A stretch of DNA of 38,524 bases from Bacteroidales bacterium UBA3543 (GCA_002376715.1 DFOK01000076.1:1-38524), one strand, 5' to 3'. Numbered from the stretch's first letter, positions 24,741 through 34,135 are shown. Made by a program: numbers and translations. Notes: generated by a model not told the origin, from the letters alone.

Positions 24741-25579
24741 TTGCAGAGTTTTCAGAATTTCTGGAGAGTTTCTCAGTGCGTTACGAGTGCTGCGGAACTC
24801 TCTTTTCTTTTCCCGACAAGGAAGTGACTATTCGGCTTGTGCCGCTCGATATTGCCGCCGGTCAGGCGAATGATATGGCTGCAAACATCGAGACCGGTCC
24901 GACTGTCGATGAATTGAATGCTGCAACGAATAGTGCAGATGGTGGTGAGAGATGCATTTATCTTTATGAAGACCGATGGCGGAGCGGTGGAGAGGTGATT
25001 CGAAAGCGAATTCTTGCCCATCTGGGCCAATTTAAATCCATTTTCGCCAGGAAATGTGAAGTAAAACCGCTGAGAGCGCAACAAGCAGCCGATTTTCTTG
25101 AAAAATATCATAGTTATGGAACCTCAAGATGCAGGTATCGTTACGGGCTTCTTTATGAGGAAACGCTGGTCGCAGTAGCCACATTTTCCGCAGGCAGGCC
25201 TATGAAGCGTCTTGTCGGAGGAGAAGAACGTATCCTAGAAAGTTATGAATGGGTGAGATATGCCTCTTTGCCGGATTGCCGTATCAGCGGGGGTATGGGA
25301 CGGCTCCTTGAAGCATTTGTGAGTGATGTAGGTCCCGACGAGGTAATGTCATACGCGGATTACGAATGGTCTCCAGGAGATGCCTATATTCGACTTGGTT
25401 TTGAAAAGGTGGGGGAGAAACCTCCGATGCGTTTTTACGTAGAACGCACTACATACAGGAGAATTTCGGAAAAAAAAGTTTCCGCTGACAAGAGATTCCG
25501 CGGAGAGACTTTCCCTAAGGAAAAATATGCGCTGATATCCAATCTGGGCAGCGCTAAATATCTCAAGCAATATGTGTGA
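24737..25579 (+). CDS. Protein with phage-type GNAT-like DNA-associated domain, unknown function
   Basis: The 280-residue protein starts with GTG overlapping the previous stop. IYLYEDRWRSGGEVIRKRIL, then ARKCEVKPL, then FLEKYHSYGTSRCRYRYGLL, VAVATFSAGR, YEWVRYAS, GGMGRLLEAF and SYADYEWSPGDAYIRLGFE follow in order. This series resembles the C-terminal part of phage and homing-endonuclease-associated proteins, where 'iyEdeW ... ARKCeik ... FLe.nHlqG ... lGL ... R ... SYaDrrwS.G..Y..lGF' precedes or forms a GNAT-like fold. No nuclease motif is visible. It appears to be a host-resident relative; activity is unknown. Translational coupling to the HerA-like ATPase suggests a shared process on nucleic acid. 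Its 3' end overlaps clpC tail-to-tail by 17 nt. Confidence 0.55.
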   Translation: MIAEFSEFLESFSVRYECCGTLFSFPDKEVTIRLVPLDIAAGQANDMAANIETGPTVDELNAATNSADGGERCIYLYEDRWRSGGEVIRKRILAHLGQFKSIFARKCEVKPLRAQQAADFLEKYHSYGTSRCRYRYGLLYEETLVAVATFSAGRPMKRLVGGEERILESYEWVRYASLPDCRISGGMGRLLEAFVSDVGPDEVMSYADYEWSPGDAYIRLGFEKVGEKPPMRFYVERTTYRRISEKKVSADKRFRGETFPKEKYALISNLGSAKYLKQYV

Positions 25580-27944
25580 CTGCAATCCCGCCGGATTGTT
25601 CGTCAAAAGTAACTTTCAACACTCCACTGCCTGATCCGTCGCTTATGATAAGTTCGGACAGGGGGTCTTCGATATGCCTTTGAATAGCCCTCTTTAAAGG
25701 TCTTGCGCCAAGTTCGGGGTCAAATCCCTCATCGGCTACGAATGTACGGGCGCTTTGATCTACCTCAAGTTCGTATCCAAGGTGACCAACTCGGTCGGCG
25801 AGGTCCTCAAATTCTATCTCAATTATGCTGAAAATGTCCTCCCTTGAGAGGGAGTTGAAGTAAATTCTGTCGTCCAGACGATTGAGCAATTCAGGAGAGA
25901 ATTGTCGCTCCAGAGCTTTGTCTATAATGGACTTGCGCCGGAAGTCCTTGTCGGTACTGCTAGTGGAAAATCCCACATCGCCTCCGAAGTCCCGAAGTTT
26001 ACGGCTTCCGATATTGGAAGTGAGGATCAGGATGGTGTTGCGGAAGTCCACCGTACGGCCACTGCTATCGGTAAGCCTTCCTTCGTCAAATACTTGCAGT
26101 AGGATGTTGTATATGTCCGGGTGGGCCTTTTCTACCTCATCCAAGAGTACAACGCTATAGGGTTTGAGACGAACCTGCTCTGTCAGCTGGCCACCCTGGT
26201 CGTAGCCCACATAGCCCGGAGGGGAGCCTATAAGACGACTTATAGAGTGTTTTTCGATGTACTCGCTCATATCTATTCTTATGAGGGAGTCTTCGGAATC
26301 AAACATATATTCGGCAATTTTCTTGGCCAGAAGAGTTTTTCCTACTCCTGTGGGACCAAGAAAGATAAATGTTCCTATGGGCTTGCGGGAGTCCTTGAGG
26401 CCGGCGCGACCGCGTTTTATGGCATTTGTCACGGTTTTGACGGCTTCGTCTTGTCCGATGACTCGGCTGGTTAAAGCCTGCTCCATTGCGAGAAGTTTTT
26501 TGCTTTCGTCGCTTGCTATCTTGTGTGCGGGTATGCCCGTCATAAGGGATACCGCTTTGGCAATGTCATCGCCGGTAATTGTCACTGGAGTCGAATCTCC
26601 GGAATTATCTTCAGTAGATAGCTCTTTGATGAGTTGTTTTTCGCGAAGACGGAGCGAAGCGGCGGCCGGATAGTCGCCGGTGAGCGCAGCCTGACGCTTC
26701 TCATTTCGAATTTGTTCCAGAAGTTGACAAGTACCGGGATCGGTAGCGTTGTCCGATGTTTGAGCAGTTCCGGAGGAATGTGCCCTTGATCCCGCTTCGT
26801 CCATCAGGTCGATGGCTTTATCCGGCAGATGCTTTTCGTAGATATATCTCTGGGAGAGAGTAATGCACTGCTTAAGTGCTCCGGGTGTATAGATTACGTT
26901 GTGGAAACGTTCGTATTTTTCTTTGATGCCCTTGAGTATCTCCAGGGTCTGGCCTTCAGTAGCGGGTTTGACCACTAACTTCTGGAATACCCTGTCCAGC
27001 GCTTTGTCATTTTCGATGCAGTTGCGGTAGCCATCAGTAGTAGTAGCCCCGATACAGCGTATCGTACCGCCTGCCAGAGCCGGTTTGAGCAGGGTGATTA
27101 TGTCGGAAGAGCCGCGCATTCCACCTGCTCCGACCAGAGAGTGGATGTCATCTATAAATAGTATGGCATTGGAAGAGGCTTCCAGAGCTGAGACGATTTG
27201 TCTGATGCTTTCTGCAAGTGAGGAGGGGTGGGGATTTGCAGCAATCAGTGCCGGAATGTCCAGATAGAGTATCCTTTTGCCCTCAAGGGTTGAGGCGAGT
27301 CCCTCCACTATGGCGGATTTTCCTACTCCGGATTCACCTACCAGCAGGGGGTTGTTTTTTTTGCGACGGCTGAGTATCTGTTTGACACGCAGTATCTCGG
27401 ATTCCCGTCCGATGAGAGGATCGCGGTTTTCATTTCCGGTAACGGATGTCAGGTCGCGACAATATCTGATAAGCACATATGTCGGTTTTTTTCTTCCACG
27501 GCCCGATTCGCGGGCTATCTGTCCCATTGCAGCAAGCAATGTGTTAGGCAGTATGCCAAGCTTTTCCATCAATGGAATGAATTTCCCTTTACGAAGGATG
27601 ATTGCGGATTCCAATATTTCTGCCACGCCGGGCTGTATGTTGGCAGCAGTACAGTTGGCAAATGCCTGACCAAAGATGTCATTGACTTCTTGTGAAATGG
27701 TTACCGAGCCGGTATTTTCAAAGGGGATGGGTTCAGGTTGGGAAATCATCTTTTCCAGCGCTGTTTTAACCACTGAAATATCACTTCCAATGCGGTTTGA
27801 AATGGATTCAACAAGTTTCCTGCTATCCCTGAGTATTGCCAGAAACAGATGGTCTGCATCAATAACGGTACTGCCCATTCTCATCGCCTCTTCGCGGGCC
27901 GTTTCCAGCAGTGCGGAAAGTTCTCTGGAAAGAGTGTTTGTCAT
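25563..27944 (-). CDS. clpC: ATP-dependent Clp protease ATP-binding subunit ClpC
   Basis: The 793-residue protein has a Clp N-terminal domain (1-145) and a first AAA module with Walker A GESGVGKS (203-210) and Walker B ILFIDDIH (261-268). A UVR-like helical linker follows (LLEQIRNEKRQAALTGDYPA, about 408-427), then a second AAA module with Walker A GPTGVGKT (530-537) and Walker B LLDEVEKAHPD. A VGF tripeptide in GGDVGFSTSS matches the ClpP-docking loop, so this is ClpC rather than the disaggregase ClpB, which also has a longer middle domain. It unfolds proteins for ClpP in the cytoplasm. The first Walker B ends in Asp-Asp where Asp-Glu is usual. It is divergent from gyrA. Confidence 0.88.
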   Translation of the reverse strand: MTNTLSRELSALLETAREEAMRMGSTVIDADHLFLAILRDSRKLVESISNRIGSDISVVKTALEKMISQPEPIPFENTGSVTISQEVNDIFGQAFANCTAANIQPGVAEILESAIILRKGKFIPLMEKLGILPNTLLAAMGQIARESGRGRKKPTYVLIRYCRDLTSVTGNENRDPLIGRESEILRVKQILSRRKKNNPLLVGESGVGKSAIVEGLASTLEGKRILYLDIPALIAANPHPSSLAESIRQIVSALEASSNAILFIDDIHSLVGAGGMRGSSDIITLLKPALAGGTIRCIGATTTDGYRNCIENDKALDRVFQKLVVKPATEGQTLEILKGIKEKYERFHNVIYTPGALKQCITLSQRYIYEKHLPDKAIDLMDEAGSRAHSSGTAQTSDNATDPGTCQLLEQIRNEKRQAALTGDYPAAASLRLREKQLIKELSTEDNSGDSTPVTITGDDIAKAVSLMTGIPAHKIASDESKKLLAMEQALTSRVIGQDEAVKTVTNAIKRGRAGLKDSRKPIGTFIFLGPTGVGKTLLAKKIAEYMFDSEDSLIRIDMSEYIEKHSISRLIGSPPGYVGYDQGGQLTEQVRLKPYSVVLLDEVEKAHPDIYNILLQVFDEGRLTDSSGRTVDFRNTILILTSNIGSRKLRDFGGDVGFSTSSTDKDFRRKSIIDKALERQFSPELLNRLDDRIYFNSLSREDIFSIIEIEFEDLADRVGHLGYELEVDQSARTFVADEGFDPELGARPLKRAIQRHIEDPLSELIISDGSGSGVLKVTFDEQSGGIAVTHIA

Positions 27945-28004
27945 AATCCTGAGGTGCTTGATTTCAAAGTGCCAAGATAGTGAAAAATTTTGGCCGAATC
28001 ACTT

Positions 28005-28012
28005 TTTCTTTG
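28005..28012 (+). promoter_or_regulatory. Probable -7 box (TTTCTTTG, one mismatch) for gyrA
   Basis: TTTCTTTG differs from TAnnTTTG at one position and lies 43 nt before the gyrA ATG. A TTTTG near 27988-27992 could serve as the -33 element, though the spacing is slightly short. Confidence 0.35.
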
Positions 28013-28055
28013 TACTTTTACGAGTTAATTTTTACATAAAGTAGAAAGAAAAGGA

Positions 28056-30581
28056 ATGGAAGAATTAGAAGAGAATGTAGGTAGGATTATTCCTATCAAT
28101 ATTGAAACTGAGATGAAGAGCGCCTATATCGATTATTCGATGTCGGTGATTGTGTCGCGTGCGCTTCCGGATGTGAGAGATGGTCTGAAACCTGTACATA
28201 GGAGAGTTCTATACGGCATGTACGGTCTCGGCCTGACCAGCAACCAATCTGTAAAGAAATCGGCTCGTATAGTGGGTGAGGTGCTTGGTAAATATCATCC
28301 CCACGGTGATTCCAGCGTTTATGACGCTATGGCAAGACTTGCCCAGTCCTGGAATATGCGCTATATGCTTGTTCACGGCCAGGGTAACTTCGGATCCGTT
28401 GACGGCGACCCGGTAGCGGCGATGCGTTATACGGAGGCAAAGCTTCAGAAACTTGCTGAAGAGATTATAGAAGATATTGATAAGGATACGGTTGATTTCA
28501 AACCTAATTTTGATGAGTCACTTCAGGAACCTGTCGTGCTCCCGGCCAAAGCCCCGTTACTGTTGCTCAACGGAGCAAATGGTATTGCGGTGGGTATGGC
28601 TACCAATATGGCCCCGCACAATCTTACCGAGTGTTGCGATGCCATCTGTGCATATATTGACAACAACGACATTACGCTCGATGAGCTGATGCAGCACATT
28701 AAGGGTCCTGATTTCCCAACGGGAGGCATTATACAGGGCACTAAAGGGATCAGGGATGCATTTGAGACAGGTCGTGGTCGTATAGTGATCCGCTCGAAGA
28801 CCGACATTGAGATTTCAGAGAGCGGACGCGAAACCATTGTGGTTAGCGAAATACCTTATATGGTCAACAAGCGCGAGCTTATCGAGAAAATCGCCGAACT
28901 GGTAGAGAACAAGAAACTTGAAGGGATTGCCTATATCAATGATGAAAGTGACCGTAGCGGTATGCGCATAGTCATTAAGCTCAAGATGGGTTCTGTGGCT
29001 AACGTGGTGCTCAATAACCTTTTCAGGTACACACCGCTTCAGTCCAGTTTCTCAGTCAACAACATTGCACTGGTGGATGGTCGTCCCCGGATGCTCAACC
29101 TTAAAAATCTGATTAAGTGCTTTGTGCGTCATCGCCACGAGGTGGTTCTACGCAGGACCCGATTCGAACTTGACAAAGCCCTTAAGAGGGCTCATATCCT
29201 CGAGGGACTGCTCAAAGCTCTGGACATTATTGATGAGATTATTGCTCTTATCAAGGCCTCCGGTAGTGTGCAGGAGGCAAGAGAAGGCCTCGTGGAGCAA
29301 TTCGAGTTCTCTCCCGAACAGGCTGAGGCCATCGTGGAGATGAGACTGCGTCAGCTCACAGGGCTCGAAAGGAATAAGCTCCAGGCAGAGTACGATGAAC
29401 TCCAGGCACTTATTAGCCATCTTGAGGCTATCCTCGCCGATGTTGCGCTTCAGATGGATATCATCAAGCAGGAGCTTGTTTCTCTCAAAGAAAAATATGG
29501 CGATAATCGCCGTACAGAGATAGAGCTTTCAGCCGAAGATTTCAATCCTGAGGATTTTTACCCCAATGAAGATGTAGTCATCACAATTTCCCATATGGGA
29601 TACATCAAGAGGACTCCTCTCACCGAGTACCGTCTGCAGAATCGCGGCGGAGTGGGCGCAAAGGGCAGCACCACGCGCGAAGAGGACTTCACAGAACACA
29701 TTTATGTAGCCAATATGCACAGCACGATGATATTTTTCACCAAGAACGGAAAATGTTATTGGCTAAAGGTGTACGACGTGCCCGAAGGGTCCAAGGCTTC
29801 CAAGGGCCGCGCCATCCAGAATGTTATCAATATTGAACCGGATGATGCTGTACAGGCCTATATGAATGTGGAAAATCTTGATGATTCAGACTATATCAAT
29901 AATCACTATGTGGTTCTTGCTACACGCAAGGGTACCATCAAAAAGACCTCTCTCGAGGCCTATTCCCGTCCCAGAGCAAACGGTATCATAGCTATAAATG
30001 TTCGTGAGGAGGACTCGCTTATCGAAGCTCTGCTAACGGATGGAGATAAAGACATTCTCCTGGCGGGTCGTAAGGGTCGTTGCTGTCGCTTCCATGAGAC
30101 AACCGTGCGCGCCATGGGCCGTACAGCTGCAGGAGTGCGCGGAATCAGGATAGACGATGACGACGAGGTGGTTGGTATGATTTGTGTAAATGGTAATCAT
30201 GAAGGTGAGTCCCAAGAGCACATTCTTGTGGTCAGCGAGCATGGGTTCGGCAAACGTTCACTTTTGGAAGAATATCGTAGGACCAACCGTGGAGGCAAGG
30301 GCGTCAAGACCATCAATATTACAGACAAGACAGGTTCTTTGATAGCGATAAAGTCAGTAACGGATGAAGGCGATCTGATGATCATCAACAAGTCCGGCAT
30401 TACCATCAGGGTATCGGTTTCCGACATCAGGGTTGCCGGCAGGGCCACACAGGGCGTCAAGGTCATCAGTCTGAGGGATGGAGACAGTATTGCCGCTGTC
30501 TGCTCCGTTGAACGAAGAGAAGAAGATGAAATGGAGGAAGAAACTGTAACTGACAATTTAGAAGCAGACGAAAACGAATAA
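28056..30581 (+). CDS. gyrA: DNA gyrase subunit A
   Basis: The 841-residue protein has the full breakage-reunion core: DYSMSVIVSRALPDVRDGLK near the start, the active-site Tyr125 in AAMRYTEAKL, and the quinolone-pocket segment HPHGDSSVYD. In that segment Ser86 and Asp90 correspond to E. coli Ser83 and Asp87, i.e. the wild-type residues. The C-terminal six-blade DNA-wrapping domain follows from about residue 510, and an acidic tail ends the protein. The GyrA-box position reads QNRGGVG (528-534) instead of the usual Q(R/K)RGG(R/K)G, and a later blade has NRGGKG. It introduces negative supercoils with GyrB, which is not in this window. Identity as GyrA rather than ParC rests on length and overall similarity. 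Confidence 0.93.
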   Translation: MEELEENVGRIIPINIETEMKSAYIDYSMSVIVSRALPDVRDGLKPVHRRVLYGMYGLGLTSNQSVKKSARIVGEVLGKYHPHGDSSVYDAMARLAQSWNMRYMLVHGQGNFGSVDGDPVAAMRYTEAKLQKLAEEIIEDIDKDTVDFKPNFDESLQEPVVLPAKAPLLLLNGANGIAVGMATNMAPHNLTECCDAICAYIDNNDITLDELMQHIKGPDFPTGGIIQGTKGIRDAFETGRGRIVIRSKTDIEISESGRETIVVSEIPYMVNKRELIEKIAELVENKKLEGIAYINDESDRSGMRIVIKLKMGSVANVVLNNLFRYTPLQSSFSVNNIALVDGRPRMLNLKNLIKCFVRHRHEVVLRRTRFELDKALKRAHILEGLLKALDIIDEIIALIKASGSVQEAREGLVEQFEFSPEQAEAIVEMRLRQLTGLERNKLQAEYDELQALISHLEAILADVALQMDIIKQELVSLKEKYGDNRRTEIELSAEDFNPEDFYPNEDVVITISHMGYIKRTPLTEYRLQNRGGVGAKGSTTREEDFTEHIYVANMHSTMIFFTKNGKCYWLKVYDVPEGSKASKGRAIQNVINIEPDDAVQAYMNVENLDDSDYINNHYVVLATRKGTIKKTSLEAYSRPRANGIIAINVREEDSLIEALLTDGDKDILLAGRKGRCCRFHETTVRAMGRTAAGVRGIRIDDDDEVVGMICVNGNHEGESQEHILVVSEHGFGKRSLLEEYRRTNRGGKGVKTINITDKTGSLIAIKSVTDEGDLMIINKSGITIRVSVSDIRVAGRATQGVKVISLRDGDSIAAVCSVERREEDEMEEETVTDNLEADENE

Positions 30582-30614
30582 TTAACAATAAATACCATTT
30601 TAATTTTAAAGACT

Positions 30615-31922
30615 ATGAAGAAAGTTTTATTAGCAATGGCACTTGTCCTCTCTGTTACCTTTGCAAGTGCGCAATCCAAAGCGATAGCAGATGCCCAGAA
30701 AGCTATCGACAAGGCAGTGGAAGCGAGCCTTAATCCCAAAAAGGCGACAAGGCCTGCTACCTGGATTACTCTTGCCAAAGCCTACATCTCAGCGTATGAA
30801 GTCCCCAGCAAGGGTATCGAGCCTGGCTTTGATCAAATGCTGCTCAAGACCATCCTTAAAGATCAACAGGTACTATCTTCTGCACAGAAAACCCTTCCTC
30901 AGGGCACTTTCACCGTTGATACCTACAGCGACAAGGACCTGTACTACAATGATTTCGGTCAGTTGGTGTTCTTGATTGTTACCAAGCCCATAGGTGAAAA
31001 TCTTCTTGGCAAAGCTCAGGATGCTCTTTTCAAGGCAGTAGAAGTCGATCCTAAAGGTTCCAAACTAAAAGATATCCAAGCTCTTTTTGAGCAGATCCAT
31101 AACTACAATTACGAGGACGCTGCTTCATATTACAACCTGGGCGATTATGAAAAGGCTACAGCTCTTTTCGAAGAGTGCCTTGGCAATTACAATAATCAGG
31201 TGATGCAAAAGGTTGATACAATGGTGCTCTACAACACAGCCCTTCTTTCGAGCATGAGTGGCGATAACGCAAAAGCAGAGAAATACTATAAAAAGTGTCT
31301 CGATTATGGTTATTTTTCTGAGGGCAACGTATTCTCCAACCTTGCAGAGGTTTACAGACTCAATGCCGACACACTTAGCCAGAAACAAACACTTGAGGCA
31401 GGATTTGAACAATTTCCCCATAACCAGGGTATTCTTGTAGGTTTGATCAACCTCTATACTGCCACAAAAGAGGATCCTCAAAAGCTCTTCGACATTATAC
31501 ATACTGCACAGGAGAATGAACCCAACAACGGTTCCCTCTACTATGCTGAAGGTAATGTTTACAAAGAGTTGGGTAATATTGAAAAAGCGGTTGAACTCTA
31601 TAACAAATCAACTGAAATCCAACCTGACTATGTATATGGTGTTTTGAGTGTAGGTGTTCTGTACTACGAACAGGCTATGGACATCGCCGAAAAGGCTGAC
31701 TCAGAGTTCGACCAGGTTAAATACGACGCCTTGGTTGAAGAGTTTAACCAGGCACTTGAAAATGCAATACCTCCTTTCGAGAAAGCGTTTTCACTTACGG
31801 ACAATGTGGAAATTCAGAGGAATGCAGCTGAATTCCTTAAGTTCATCTATTTCCGTTTCCGTGACAAATCACCCGAGTACATGGCTGCTTACGAGAAATA
31901 CAACGCATTTCTTGCTGAATAA
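30615..31922 (+). CDS. Secreted tetratricopeptide-repeat protein
   Basis: The 435-residue protein has a signal peptide (MKKVLLAMALVLSVTFASAQ) and a charged helical N-terminal region. At least three TPR-like units are recognisable: YYNLGDYEKATALFEECL, ALLSSMSGDNAKAEKYYKKC and YAEGNVYKELGNIEKAVELY. TPR arrays mediate protein-protein contacts, and the location should be periplasmic or the outer membrane inner face. The gene follows gyrA by 33 nt with no visible promoter or terminator between, so it may be co-transcribed, and it ends at a strong terminator. Function is unknown. Confidence 0.83.
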   Translation: MKKVLLAMALVLSVTFASAQSKAIADAQKAIDKAVEASLNPKKATRPATWITLAKAYISAYEVPSKGIEPGFDQMLLKTILKDQQVLSSAQKTLPQGTFTVDTYSDKDLYYNDFGQLVFLIVTKPIGENLLGKAQDALFKAVEVDPKGSKLKDIQALFEQIHNYNYEDAASYYNLGDYEKATALFEECLGNYNNQVMQKVDTMVLYNTALLSSMSGDNAKAEKYYKKCLDYGYFSEGNVFSNLAEVYRLNADTLSQKQTLEAGFEQFPHNQGILVGLINLYTATKEDPQKLFDIIHTAQENEPNNGSLYYAEGNVYKELGNIEKAVELYNKSTEIQPDYVYGVLSVGVLYYEQAMDIAEKADSEFDQVKYDALVEEFNQALENAIPPFEKAFSLTDNVEIQRNAAEFLKFIYFRFRDKSPEYMAAYEKYNAFLAE

Positions 31923-31940
31923 AGTCTTATGAAATATATA

Positions 31941-31975
31941 AAAATCGGGACGGCTATGTGTCGTCCCGATTTTTT
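31941..31975 (+). terminator. Rho-independent terminator after the TPR gene
   Basis: AAAATCGGGACG (31941-31952) and CGTCCCGATTTT (31962-31973) form a perfect 12-bp stem with a 9-nt loop, followed by T's to 31975. It lies 19 nt past the TPR stop codon, and its T-run almost touches the next promoter. Confidence 0.9.
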
Positions 31976-31976
31976 G

Positions 31977-31984
31977 TATATTTG
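31977..31984 (+). promoter_or_regulatory. -7 box (TATATTTG) for the S46 peptidase gene
   Basis: TATATTTG matches TAnnTTTG and lies 26 nt before the ATG at 32011, immediately after the upstream terminator's T-run. Any -33 contact would fall inside the terminator hairpin. Confidence 0.55.
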
Positions 31985-32010
31985 TATTTTGCACCAATTA
32001 TAATTTAAGA

Positions 32011-34128
32011 ATGATGAAAAGAGTATTATTACTTGTTCTCGCTTTGACCTTTGCCGGCCCTGCATTTGCGGACAACGGGATGTGGCTCCCTTCCGAGATT
32101 GCAAAAAGAATTGGAGATATGCAGGCCAAGGGTCTCAGACTTACTGCTGAAGATATTTACAGTATCAATCAGGCTTCCCTTAAGGATGCTTCGGTCCATT
32201 TCAACGGAGGATGCTCGGCTGAATTGATCTCAGACAACGGACTTCTGATAACCAACCACCATTGCGGTTACGATTGGATACAGGAACATAGTTCCGTAGA
32301 GCACGATTACCTAAAGGATGGGTTTTGGGCTATGACCATAGAAGAGGAACTGCCCAACAAGAACATCTTCGTGAGATTTCTTGTAAGAATGGACGATGTC
32401 ACCGAAATAGTGCTCAAAGGCTATGATCCTTCAATGACCGAGAGCCGGCGCGATTCTCTAATAGAGGCTAATAGTGCTCCCCTGATTGACGCTGCTTCTA
32501 AAGAGGGTGCCGGATATAGTGCATCCGTAAGGCCTCTTTACTATGGCAACCAATATTTTATATGGGTTTATCAGACCTTTACCGATGTGCGTCTTGTGGG
32601 TGCACCGCCATCATCGATCGGTAAATTCGGCGGTGATACCGACAACTGGATGTGGCCCCGTCATACCGGAGACTTTTCGCTCTTCAGAATCTATGCCGAC
32701 AAAGACAACAATCCCGCTGCATACTCCGAGGAGAATGTACCTTATAGGCCTAAAAAATATTTCAAACTCTCCATCAAAGAGCGCAAAGAGGGTGATTTTA
32801 CCTTTGTCTACGGCTATCCCGGCAGAACTCAGGAATATATCCACTCTGAAGCAGTAAGATACATCTCCGATATCTCAAACCCCCACAAACGCAATCTCCG
32901 CACAAAACGTCTAGACGTACAGGAGAAATATATGTCGCAGAGCCAGAAAGTGAGAATACAGTATTCCTCCAAGAATTCCAGCGTTTCCAATGCCTGGAAA
33001 AAATGGCTCGGTGAGATGAACGGCATCATAAAACTCAAAACTTATGAGAAAAAGAAGAGTTATGAGCAGGCCTTCCAACAGTGGGCGGCTGATAAGCCGG
33101 AGTATAGAGATTTGATTCCACAGCTCGATAAACTCTATGAGGAATTAGAGGACTATTCATTTGCTACCGATTATTACAATGAGAGCATTCGTGCCAACGA
33201 GATTATCCGCTTTGCGGAAAATATTGTCACGGCTTTCAGCCGTAACCGCAGCAAGGATTATCTCGACCAGATGATAGAGGCATATTTCAAGGATTATTTC
33301 CTTCCCATCGACAAGGAGAGTTTCCACCTTCTTCTGGCAGAGTATGAGAAGAATGTGCCGCAGCATCTTCGTCCTACCTATTTTGCGGCGCAAATGAACA
33401 ATTTCGGCACTACCGATGCCTGGGTGGAACATATTTTTGCTACTTCTGCCCTCACTACTGAAGAGGGGACACGCGCTCTTTTGGAGAAGGCTTTTTCTGC
33501 CGAAAACTTCCAGGATGTGCTATTGGCTGATCCGGCCTTTGTGTTCTCAAATGAATTCAGGCAGCACTATCTCAATGAGATCAATCAGCCCTATACCGAG
33601 ATTAACAGGCAGATTACTCTACTTTACCGCACTTATATGAAGGGTCAGATGGAGTTTTCCCCGGAAAAGCCCTTCTTTCCGGATGCAAACTCCACTCTCA
33701 GGGTCTCTTACGGTCATATTAGGGGCTATTCTCCTGCGGACGGCATCTTTTTCAAGCCCGTTTCTACCATCGAGGGTATAATGGAGAAGGACAATCCCGA
33801 TATTTTCGATTACAACATACCTCAGGAACTCCGAGATATCTATGCGCGCAAAGATTATGGTAAATGGGGCGCAAACGGTACCATGCCTGTCTGCTTTATT
33901 GCGACTAACCATACTTCAGGCGGCAATTCCGGCAGTCCTGTCATTGATGCCGACGGCAATCTGATCGGTATCAATTTCGACAGAGTATGGGAGGGCACTA
34001 TGAGTGACATTGACTTCGATCCCGATGTATGTCGCAATATCTCCATAGATATAAGATATGCGCTCTTTATTATAGATAAGCTCGCCGGAGCTCAGCGCAT
34101 TCTCGACGAGATCGAGATAGTGGAGTAG
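32011..34128 (+). CDS. S46 family dipeptidyl-peptidase, DPP11-like (Asp/Glu-specific)
   Basis: The 705-residue protein has a signal peptide (MMKRVLLLVLALTFAGPAFA; the second Met is an equally good start). It is an S46 chymotrypsin-fold exopeptidase: the catalytic His is in ITNHHCGYDW (83/84), an Asp is expected in the GDTDNWMWPRHTGDFS region, and Ser640 lies in GGNSGSP. S46 enzymes remove dipeptides from N-termini in the periplasm. The residue after NFD (Arg658, NFDRVWEG) is the position that in Porphyromonas gingivalis separates DPP11 (Arg, cleaves after Asp/Glu) from DPP7 (Gly, hydrophobic). The Arg here predicts acidic P1 specificity. It has its own promoter and a terminator after it. Confidence 0.9.
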   Translation: MMKRVLLLVLALTFAGPAFADNGMWLPSEIAKRIGDMQAKGLRLTAEDIYSINQASLKDASVHFNGGCSAELISDNGLLITNHHCGYDWIQEHSSVEHDYLKDGFWAMTIEEELPNKNIFVRFLVRMDDVTEIVLKGYDPSMTESRRDSLIEANSAPLIDAASKEGAGYSASVRPLYYGNQYFIWVYQTFTDVRLVGAPPSSIGKFGGDTDNWMWPRHTGDFSLFRIYADKDNNPAAYSEENVPYRPKKYFKLSIKERKEGDFTFVYGYPGRTQEYIHSEAVRYISDISNPHKRNLRTKRLDVQEKYMSQSQKVRIQYSSKNSSVSNAWKKWLGEMNGIIKLKTYEKKKSYEQAFQQWAADKPEYRDLIPQLDKLYEELEDYSFATDYYNESIRANEIIRFAENIVTAFSRNRSKDYLDQMIEAYFKDYFLPIDKESFHLLLAEYEKNVPQHLRPTYFAAQMNNFGTTDAWVEHIFATSALTTEEGTRALLEKAFSAENFQDVLLADPAFVFSNEFRQHYLNEINQPYTEINRQITLLYRTYMKGQMEFSPEKPFFPDANSTLRVSYGHIRGYSPADGIFFKPVSTIEGIMEKDNPDIFDYNIPQELRDIYARKDYGKWGANGTMPVCFIATNHTSGGNSGSPVIDADGNLIGINFDRVWEGTMSDIDFDPDVCRNISIDIRYALFIIDKLAGAQRILDEIEIVE

Positions 34129-34135
34129 TCTTCGT

